A DNA stretch of 64,000 nt. It comes from Lactobacillus bombicola. GTDB taxonomy: Bacteria; Bacillota; Bacilli; Lactobacillales; Lactobacillaceae. Below are positions 57,568 to 64,000 of the stretch, in pieces. Both the position numbers and the translations under genes were made by a program. The notes under the pieces are model-generated. The model was not told where the DNA came from, did no database searches, and saw nothing but the letters and a program-made list of their open reading frames with translations. The DNA lies in NCBI RefSeq assembly GCF_900112665.1, contig NZ_FOMN01000004.1:62001-126000 (forward strand). The letters run 5' to 3'. The stretch's first letter is position 1; every line of letters begins with the position of its first letter.

Positions 57568-58332
57568 TTATTTCCTCCGCAATTCTGGTGCTAAGGCTAA
57601 GTATGATTCTTCTAAGGTCGCAGGGCGGTCGATATGGCTCACCTGTGACTCTTTAACAATGTCTTCAACTGTTCCAGTAGAAAAAATGCGCCCAGCACCA
57701 ATTAAGATAATTTGGTCAGCTAAAGCTTCTACTTCAGACATGGTATGGCTGGTTAGTAAAATACTGATTCCCAGATCTGCCAGATTTTTAATTGTATCGC
57801 GAATGCTTTTAGCAATTTCGACATCGAGTCCGCTAGTTGGTTCATCGAGCAGAAGCAGTTGTGGGTTACCTAAGAGTGCGCGCGCAATATGCAGCCGCTG
57901 CGTCATACCTTTAGAAAATTGCCCGACTTTTTTCTTTGCCACATTGCTTAAATTAACAATTTCTAGTACGCGAGTGATTTCAATTTTTTGCTGGCGGTAT
58001 GGCACTCGCGCCAAATCGGCAAAAAAAGCCAGATTTTGGGCGGCAGTTGCTCGATGGTAAAAACCGAGCTCACCGCCAAAAGAGACACCTATATGCGGGT
58101 GATGGGTTGTGCCAATAATATTTTGCCCATTAAGCAATACTTGTCCCTGGGTTGGCAGTAAATAGCCGCCAATAATTGAAACAATCGTTGTTTTACCAGC
58201 ACCATTAGGACCAAGTAATGAAATGATTTGTCCTTTTTTAATGTTAAAAGAGATATCTTCTAGAGCATGAAATTCTTCCTGCTTGTTATGATAAATCTTT
58301 TTTAAATGTTTTACTTCTAAGATATTTTTCAA
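57568..58332 (-). CDS. ABC exporter ATP-binding protein
   Basis: A 254-residue ATPase. Start TTG 58332-58330 follows TTTTGGAG. Walker A is LLGPNGAGKTT (about 39-49), the signature is FSKGMTQRLHIARAL, Walker B is LLLLDEPTSGLD, and the switch histidine is in LLTSHTMSEVEALAD. It is of the drug/lantibiotic-exporter (CcmA) group. The upstream region carries the inverted repeat TGTCAC-N12-GTGACA (58365-58388), a possible operator. Confidence 0.92.
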   Translation of the reverse strand: MKNILEVKHLKKIYHNKQEEFHALEDISFNIKKGQIISLLGPNGAGKTTIVSIIGGYLLPTQGQVLLNGQNIIGTTHHPHIGVSFGGELGFYHRATAAQNLAFFADLARVPYRQQKIEITRVLEIVNLSNVAKKKVGQFSKGMTQRLHIARALLGNPQLLLLDEPTSGLDVEIAKSIRDTIKNLADLGISILLTSHTMSEVEALADQIILIGAGRIFSTGTVEDIVKESQVSHIDRPATLEESYLALAPELRRK

Positions 58333-58364
58333 AATAAATTCTCCAAAATTAGTGTAAATTTAAG

Positions 58365-58388
58365 TGTCACTATTAAGGAAGGGTGACA
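58365..58388. promoter_or_regulatory. Inverted repeat upstream of the ABC-2 exporter operon
   Basis: TGTCAC (58365-58370) and GTGACA (58383-58388) form a perfect 6-base dyad with a 12-base spacer, 33 bases before the TTG start. No known regulator's box is recognised, and no convincing promoter is visible around it. Confidence 0.4.
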
Positions 58389-58578
58389 TCATGATTTTAC
58401 AGGTTAAGTTGGAGATCTTTTGTTGATTTACATTAAAGCTTTGTTAACATTATAACATAAAAATATTATTTGACTATTTAAATTAATTAGTTTTTTATTT
58501 TAAGGGTAGAAAATGACATCTCTAAAATATTTATAACAAGTAACAGTTGGTCAAGTTAAACAAAATCAGTCGGTTAAG

Positions 58579-59075
58579 TTGGTTAAATATAACAATAACT
58601 GGCCCAGTATTTTTCAAACTGAAAAGGAAAAAATTCAACAAGCTTTAGGTTCGACGGCTTTAAAAATTGAGCATATTGGTTCTACTGCCGTTACGGGACT
58701 TATGTCTAAGCCCATTATTGATATTTTATTGGTTGTTCCTCATCCTAGTGCTGAAGCAAGTTACGCTCTGCAATTGCAACAAGCTGGTTATATTTTACGA
58801 ATTCGGGAGCCGGAATTTCAAGAGCATCGAATGTTTCTTGGCATTGATCCTGCTGTACATCTTCATGTATATGGTCCGGGTAGTCAAGAAGCTAAAGACT
58901 TAATCCTCTTTCGTGATTGGTTAAGAAAAAATGATACCGATCGGTTAAAATATCAAGAGTTTTAAAAAAACTAGCAACCCGGTGCTGGCCAACGGTGCAG
59001 GATTATGCTGATGCAAAGGGACCATTGATATATAAAATTAAGCAACGAGCAATTAATAATTGTAAGAAAGATTGA
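58579..59075 (+). pseudogene. GrpB-family nucleotidyltransferase-like gene, frameshifted
   Basis: The first frame encodes 128 residues of a GrpB (UPF0157) protein: NNNWPSIFQTEKEKIQQAL, KIEHIGSTAVTGL, MSKPIIDILLVV and HLHVYGPGSQE. It stops at TAA 58963-58965, in the middle of the C-terminal helix. The missing end continues in another frame from about 58962 (LKKLATRCWPTVQDYADA, then KGPLIYKIKQRA) to TGA 59073-59075. The break lies in TTTTAAAAAAA, so an indel in a homopolymer run, or a sequencing error, is likely. The start is also poor: TTG without a good ribosome binding site. GrpB function is unsettled. Confidence 0.8.
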
Positions 59076-59104
59076 ATGATATAAATGATGATTAAAATAC
59101 AGAA

Positions 59105-59152
59105 ATATTAAAAGCCAGATCCGAAATTATATTGGATTTGGCTTTTAATATT
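59105..59152. terminator. Bidirectional terminator between grpB remnant and FtsX-type permease
   Basis: AATATTAAAAGCCAGATCC and GGATTTGGCTTTTAATATT form a long stem (one mismatch or wobble), symmetrical for both convergent transcripts. Confidence 0.9.
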
Positions 59153-59166
59153 AACTTCTTTTAAGC

Positions 59167-61938
59167 CTAATCAACCGATTTTAAGGCTTCGAGCATATCT
59201 GAATTTTTCAACTTATTGTTAACAATAAACCCAAGAATTAGCGTAACGATGCCAATTACTCCTAGTGGCCACAAAAAACTTGAAGCAGAAAGTGCTGGAT
59301 TAAACATGACATTAGCTGGTGGTACGACATAAAGAATATAACGATAGAGTAAATCGCCGATAAAGTATCCGATTAGAATACCGATAATTGTTAATAAAAT
59401 AGTTTCACGATAGATATAGAGGGTAACTTCATTATTATAAAAACCTAGTACTTTAATCGTTGATAATTCGCGAATACGTTCTGCAATATTAATATTGGTC
59501 AAGTTGTATAAAATAACAATTGCTAAAAATCCAGCGACTACAATTAAGACAATCATAATCATGTTCAAAGATTGGACAATTACATCTAGTTCTTGACTGA
59601 TAGCAGTATTTTGAACAACATTACCAACGCCAGCTAAATTCATAAATTTAGCAGCAATTTTTCTGGTATTAGCTGGCTGACTATTTTTTAAGTTAACCAA
59701 GTAAGCATTGGAAGTATATTTTTTAGTAAAAATATGTTCGTACTGTCTTTGATTCATAAAGATAAAATGTCCCATGTACATCTCACTTATTCCTGCAACT
59801 TTCATCGTACGTTGCTGATTATTCTTGTCAGTCAAAGTAATCTGGTCACCTTCTTTAATTTGCAATAAGTTGGCTAAGCGTTCAGAAATGATGACACCGT
59901 TATTGTCTAAAGTAAGGGATTGGTGACTGCGGCGATTATTTAACTGAACATATTTTTTTAGTTGCTGACTAAACTTGGGTGCAATTAAGGTTATTTCTTG
60001 GGTATCACCATTTTTTCCGGCAACTTTGGTCATTGATTCATAATAAATAGGCATTTCAGCAGCGATGTTAGTAGCATGCAATTTGGTTTTAATTACTTTT
60101 TTTTGTTTAGCGGTGACGGGTGCTTTTTCAGCCACAATCAGGTTATAGTGGATTAATTCAGAAAATTGGCGCTCATTCATGTTACTAATTGAATTTTTTA
60201 CGGCAAAGCCCGCAAATAAAAGAGTAGCTGCTCCACAAACACCAAAAATTGTCATCAACATTCGTTTTTTGTAACGAAAAATATTACGAGCAGTAACTTT
60301 ATGAGTGAAACTCAACTTGTTCCAAATTAAAGGGCAACGTTCAAGTAAAATTTTAGAGCCAGCGGCTGGTGGCTTAGGTAAAAGTAAAGCTGCTGGCTTT
60401 TCTTTAAACTCATTTTTGGCCGTTAAATATGCAGGTAAAACGGAACTAATCCACGATAATAAGAGAGCAATCAGGCTAATTTGCCAATAAAAATGTTCTT
60501 CAATTGCTGGAAGGGTAATTGACTGATAATAAGCGTGGTAAACAATTTGCGGTAATAATGTATGGCCTAGATAGACACCAATGATTGTGCCGATTGTCCC
60601 TGATAAGAAGCCATAAAAAATAAACTTACTAATGACTACCGTATTGCTGTATCCAAGAGCTTTTAGTGTGCCAGAATTTATTCTTTCTTCATCAATAAAG
60701 CGATTCATGGTGGTAAAAGTAACTAAGGCAGCAACAAAATACAAGAAAATGGGAAAAACTTTAGCTAAGTCTTCCACTACTTGAGCCACTGTAGTATAAA
60801 CGACAGTTCCTTCACCACCTGGTAATTCGCGGCGGTTGTAAACACTATAATTTAAAACTAGCGTCTTAATTTGCATTTTTGCTTTGGTGATTTTTTGAAT
60901 ACCAGCATTAATTTTTTTCTGAGCAGTTGCTGCTTTTTGTTTTAAAGCATAGCTTTGCTTTTGTAACTCTTGCGTTTGAGTGTTTAATTTAATTTGTGCT
61001 TGTTGCAAATTTGCCTGCATTTGTGGTGAAGTTGCTTGGCTAGCTTGCTGTTTGAGTTTGCTTTCTTGTGAGCTTAACTTATTTTGGGCAACTATCAGTT
61101 GTTGCTTAGCAGTGGTTAACTTATTGTGGGCCAATGCCAAAGTTTGTGCTCTTGCCTTTAGCAGCTGTAAGCCCATTTTTTTAATGCGTTTTTCGCGTTG
61201 AGGTGTTTCTTCTTTTAGAACTTGTTGTGCAACTTTCTTATGTTGACCTAGGCGTTTAGCATATATTTTGCCATATGAGTCAAGCCCCCTTAAATCCTGA
61301 TAAGTCAGGTTGGCTACTGTGTAGACAGTCTGATTAAAAGCTTGAGGCATGGCTACCGCATAGCCTTTAAGCTCTCCAGTGCCGCTACTACTTTGACCAA
61401 GATTAACGTTCGAGAGAATTTGACTTGAGCGAACAAAGCCAACGATTTTAAAATTTTTATTTTTTAAAAAAGTAGTTCCTAAAATATTCTTTTTTTCATG
61501 AAAGCTAATTGTTGCGCCCAGTTTATATTTTAAGCGGTAGTAATCAGTAATGGCAATTTCATCTGACTTTTGAGGAAGGTGACCTTTGATGACTTGATAA
61601 AGTCCAACTTTTTGGGGTTTAGAAAAGATGCGAAAGCTATCATGACTATTTTTTAATACAGCATCAGTCATATAACCAAATTCTGCATTTTTAAGTCCCT
61701 TAAGCTTACGTATTTTTTGCGCATCTTGTTTATCAAGCCCATAATTAGAAACAATGGTTAAATCAGGTGTGTTTAATTTTTGGGCATAATGATTTCCGGT
61801 TGCTCGCATATTAGGTCCAGTGACAAACAGTCCCACAAGAGCAAAGGAACCGATGAGCATTAGAGCCATGATTGACAAAAACTGCCCTTTAGTCTGTCTA
61901 ATAGATTGCCAAAAATCTTTCCAAATTATTTTTTTCAT
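59167..61938 (-). CDS. Large FtsX-type ABC transporter permease
   Basis: A 923-residue protein with an N-terminal helix, a large outside domain, and two FtsX/MacB-PCD modules (helices near 380-500 and again near 780-900). A glutamine- and alanine-rich stretch at about 255-350 (QQLIVAQNKLSSQESKLKQQ) is predicted coiled coil in the outside loop. The N-terminus is IWKDFWQSIRQTKGQFLSIM. It starts 12 bases after the ATPase gene. Related pairs export peptides or act in peptide-antibiotic resistance or mechanotransmission; the substrate is not known. Confidence 0.88.
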   Translation of the reverse strand: MKKIIWKDFWQSIRQTKGQFLSIMALMLIGSFALVGLFVTGPNMRATGNHYAQKLNTPDLTIVSNYGLDKQDAQKIRKLKGLKNAEFGYMTDAVLKNSHDSFRIFSKPQKVGLYQVIKGHLPQKSDEIAITDYYRLKYKLGATISFHEKKNILGTTFLKNKNFKIVGFVRSSQILSNVNLGQSSSGTGELKGYAVAMPQAFNQTVYTVANLTYQDLRGLDSYGKIYAKRLGQHKKVAQQVLKEETPQREKRIKKMGLQLLKARAQTLALAHNKLTTAKQQLIVAQNKLSSQESKLKQQASQATSPQMQANLQQAQIKLNTQTQELQKQSYALKQKAATAQKKINAGIQKITKAKMQIKTLVLNYSVYNRRELPGGEGTVVYTTVAQVVEDLAKVFPIFLYFVAALVTFTTMNRFIDEERINSGTLKALGYSNTVVISKFIFYGFLSGTIGTIIGVYLGHTLLPQIVYHAYYQSITLPAIEEHFYWQISLIALLLSWISSVLPAYLTAKNEFKEKPAALLLPKPPAAGSKILLERCPLIWNKLSFTHKVTARNIFRYKKRMLMTIFGVCGAATLLFAGFAVKNSISNMNERQFSELIHYNLIVAEKAPVTAKQKKVIKTKLHATNIAAEMPIYYESMTKVAGKNGDTQEITLIAPKFSQQLKKYVQLNNRRSHQSLTLDNNGVIISERLANLLQIKEGDQITLTDKNNQQRTMKVAGISEMYMGHFIFMNQRQYEHIFTKKYTSNAYLVNLKNSQPANTRKIAAKFMNLAGVGNVVQNTAISQELDVIVQSLNMIMIVLIVVAGFLAIVILYNLTNINIAERIRELSTIKVLGFYNNEVTLYIYRETILLTIIGILIGYFIGDLLYRYILYVVPPANVMFNPALSASSFLWPLGVIGIVTLILGFIVNNKLKNSDMLEALKSVD

Positions 61939-61950
61939 TGTTAATCTTTT

Positions 61951-62652
61951 CTACCATTTAATATTAGCTATATTTTCAGGATGCTTAGTTTGGGTAACTT
62001 TTGTTACTTGCCCGTCATGAAAATGAATTACACGATTGGCAATTGGGGCAAGGGCGCTATTGTGTGTCACAATAATTACAGTGGTGCCATGGTTGCGACT
62101 CATATTAGCAATTATTTGTAAAACGTTTTTCCCAGTTTGATAGTCAAGCGCTCCAGTTGGCTCATCACAAAGTAGAATTTTGGGATTTTTAGCAATGGCA
62201 CGAGCAATTGCTACTCTTTGTTGCTCACCGCCAGATAATTCTGCTGGGAAATTATTAACGCGTGCTTTTAATCCCACGTCAATTAGAGTTTGAACAGGAT
62301 CAAGTGCATCTGCAACAATTTCAGCAGCAAGCTCCACGTTTTCTTTAGCAGTTAAATTTTGAATTAAGTTATAAAATTGAAAAACAAAACCAATATCATT
62401 GCGGCGGTAGTTGGTTAGCTGAAGCTGATTATAATTGGCAATATTTTCTCCATCAATAATTATATTTCCAGAGCTATTAGTATCCATTCCCCCTAAAATA
62501 TTAAGCATAGTTGACTTGCCAGCACCAGATGCCCCTAAAATAATTGCTAGCTCACCTTTTTCAATCGAAAAGCTAACATCATTATTTGCTAAAATTTCGG
62601 TGTCACCTGCTTGATAGCGTTTAATATTATGTTGAACTTCAATGTAACTCAT
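61951..62652 (-). CDS. ABC transporter ATP-binding protein, LolD/MacB type
   Basis: A 233-residue ATPase with Walker [11 protein letters not shown] (about 36-45), the Q-loop in FVFQFYNLI, signature [14 protein letters not shown] and Walker [13 protein letters not shown] followed by [15 protein letters not shown]. The sequence belongs to the group that pairs with FtsX/MacB permeases, which agrees with the next gene. Start ATG 62652; the upstream spacing is 49 bases from the HAD gene stop. Confidence 0.92.
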   Translation of the reverse strand: MSYIEVQHNIKRYQAGDTEILANNDVSFSIEKGELAIILGASGAGKSTMLNILGGMDTNSSGNIIIDGENIANYNQLQLTNYRRNDIGFVFQFYNLIQNLTAKENVELAAEIVADALDPVQTLIDVGLKARVNNFPAELSGGEQQRVAIARAIAKNPKILLCDEPTGALDYQTGKNVLQIIANMSRNHGTTVIIVTHNSALAPIANRVIHFHDGQVTKVTQTKHPENIANIKW

Positions 62653-62701
62653 AAGATTTATCCTTCGTGTTAAAAAATATTTTTTATTTTACTAACTATA
62701 T

Positions 62702-63514
62702 TTAAGCTAAATATTTTTCAAGTACTTGTAAAACGCCCATCTCATTGTTACTCGGTGCTTCATATTTAGCAATCTTTTTAAGACGCTCATCCCCGTTACG
62801 CATAGCATAGCTTAAGCCGGCCAGTTCTATCATTTCTTTATCATTCATGCCATCACCAAAAGCGATTAGTTCTGCTGGTTTGATATTGAAATAGCGTAAA
62901 AAATATTTCAAACCTTGCCCTTTGTTGACATTTGCGGGCATGACATCGATATTATCAAATCCGCTAGTTGTACAGTGAATTCTTTCGGGATTGCTTTGAT
63001 TAAATTTTCGTTCCAAGTCATTAGCCAATTCTGAGGAGCATTTCAATGTGAGTTTAGTTAAACTATCACTGGTAGGAATATCCCTTAGATCTCCAATATC
63101 AATGGCATTGGGATAAAAGAAATGCATTAAATTTTTAAATTGAATTGGCGCTTTTTTGTTAACATATGCTCGTTCTAAGCCACTGGCTGCAATATTAATT
63201 TCTGGATAATTTGTCTCAATAAAATTAATCAACTTGATTCCAGTGCGGTAAGTAAAAACATGTCGTGAAATAATTTTATTATCCTGGGTTAAAATTGAGC
63301 CATTGTCAGCGACAAAATCAATTCGATCTAAAAAGTCGTAGAAATCTCGTTGTAATCGAGAGAGGGGCCGTCCACTTGATACAATAAAGTGAACATGCTG
63401 TTTGCGTAATTTGGTTAATATTTTTTCAAAACGCTGCTGGTCAAATTGTTTGTCATCATTTTCAAAAGTCCCATCCATGTCGACTGCAACAGCTTTAAAA
63501 GGTAAAAGTGTCAT
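62702..63514 (-). CDS. HAD-superfamily (Cof-type) phosphatase
   Basis: A 270-residue Cof-type phosphatase with VDMDGTF (11-17), SSGRPLSRL and AFGDGMNDKEMIELAG. ATG 63514 follows AAGGAGT. Like the other two in this window, its substrate is unknown. It lies upstream of the ABC pair on the same strand with a 49-base gap, so co-transcription is possible. Confidence 0.87.
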   Translation of the reverse strand: MTLLPFKAVAVDMDGTFENDDKQFDQQRFEKILTKLRKQHVHFIVSSGRPLSRLQRDFYDFLDRIDFVADNGSILTQDNKIISRHVFTYRTGIKLINFIETNYPEINIAASGLERAYVNKKAPIQFKNLMHFFYPNAIDIGDLRDIPTSDSLTKLTLKCSSELANDLERKFNQSNPERIHCTTSGFDNIDVMPANVNKGQGLKYFLRYFNIKPAELIAFGDGMNDKEMIELAGLSYAMRNGDERLKKIAKYEAPSNNEMGVLQVLEKYLA

Positions 63515-63566
63515 GTTTAAACTCCTTATTTTATAGTTAATAATGTCCTAATCTATATTTTAAAGC

Positions 63567-63603
63567 AAAAATAGCTTCATTTAACATAATGAAGCTATTT
63601 TTT
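63567..63603 (-). terminator. Terminator after the partial membrane-protein gene
   Basis: AAAAATAGCTTCAT and ATGAAGCTATTTTTT form a perfect stem; it follows the stop at 63622 on the minus strand. Confidence 0.88.
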
Positions 63604-63621
63604 GAATTTACTAATTAAATT

Positions 63622-64000
63622 TTATTTTACAGTAGGCTTTCTACGACCTATAAGCCAGCATAGCAAAACAGCCAATATAGTTTCGCTAATAATCAAGACA
63701 ATATTAATCCCCAGTTTTATTTGCCCAATAGCAATTGAGTTAATGCCAAAAAGTTTATTTTTGTCACCTAAGTATAAATCAAAAATAATTGAGCCAATAA
63801 CTAAAGTGAAAATAGTAATCCATTGGTTTCGACTAAAGGCAATGCCGTATTCTTCTTCTCTGCGCCTAATGCTTGGCAAAATGACCCCTAATCCAATTAA
63901 AACAACGACGGCAATAATATTAATAATTAGTTCGTACCACCAATAACCGCTAAATTCTTTGATGTCTTGAGGAGCAATTCCTAAAATTGTTGCAACAGCA
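63622..64000 (-). CDS. Membrane protein, C-terminal part (runs off the window)
   Basis: The frame is open from the stop at 63622-63624 to the window edge, about 125 residues. The short ORF with ATG at 63879 is only part of it. Upstream residues include GYWWYELIINIIAVVVLIGL. At least three hydrophobic helices (near 32-50, 70-88 and 98-118 of the visible part) are separated by short polar loops, with RRREEE after the first. No family is recognised. The N-terminus is missing, so the true start cannot be given. Confidence 0.8.
   Translation of the reverse strand, partial: AVATILGIAPQDIKEFSGYWWYELIINIIAVVVLIGLGVILPSIRRREEEYGIAFSRNQWITIFTLVIGSIIFDLYLGDKNKLFGINSIAIGQIKLGINIVLIISETILAVLLCWLIGRRKPTVK

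Overview
The window is ordinary chromosome from a low-GC Gram-positive bacterium. Gene order, surface-protein types and regulatory sites point to Lactobacillus in the strict sense (the L. delbrueckii/acidophilus group). The main signs are the run hpf-secA-prfB-hprK-lgt-gpsA-trxB-pgcA-uvrB-uvrA-rapZ-yvcK-whiA-clpP, a SecA and an IMP dehydrogenase of the short forms usual in this group, an S-layer-associated (SLAP-like) domain protein, BspA/MucBP/LPXTG surface proteins, and CIRCE, LexA, CggR and CopY sites. The species cannot be read from the sequence alone.

Layout. 1-19.7 kb: conserved core. It holds the end of comFC, ribosome hibernation (hpf), secretion (secA), release factor 2 with its programmed +1 frameshift (prfB), HPr kinase, lipoprotein maturation (lgt), gpsA, trxB, a phosphoglucomutase, the SOS-controlled uvrBA pair, the rapZ-yvcK-whiA trio, and clpP on the opposite strand under a CIRCE operator. 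19.8-31.9 kb: an accessory surface island. Two paralogous secreted proteins (GW-like domain, Ig-like domain, propeller-like C-terminus) flank a 1165-residue SLAP/DUF1542-like repeat protein, an LPXTG-anchored BspA/MucBP protein and an amino-acid permease. 32-36.6 kb: a tRNA-Arg(CCG) and the cggR-gap-pgk-tpiA glycolytic operon with a recognisable CggR operator. 36.8-39.7 kb: small secreted or unknown proteins and a HAD phosphatase. 39.8-48.9 kb: core genes again: ung-pta-tsaE, a DnaQ-like exonuclease, murB-cdaA-cdaR-glmM (cell wall and c-di-AMP) and glmS. 49-56 kb: a HAD phosphatase, a CopY repressor with an unknown membrane protein, guaB, add, and a cupA-copA copper export pair carrying CopY boxes. 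56-64 kb, mostly minus strand: an ABC-2 exporter of three genes, a frameshifted grpB, an ATPase plus large FtsX-type permease, another HAD phosphatase, and a partial membrane protein at the edge.

How the parts work together. Three physiological themes recur. One is carbon control (hprK, cggR operon, pgcA, pta, possible cre-like sites). The second is envelope building (lgt, murB, glmM, glmS, cdaAR, the surface island). The third is stress handling (uvrBA, clpP, hpf, copper export).

I see no prophage, transposase, CRISPR array or rRNA. I do not find a clearly new multi-gene defence or biosynthetic system. The least explained elements are the paralogous GW-propeller surface proteins, the 707-base leader before the SLAP/DUF1542-like gene with several promoter-like sites, the intrinsic terminator between the SOS box and uvrB, and the copper locus, in which copY is separated from cupA-copA and has an altered C-terminal metal motif.
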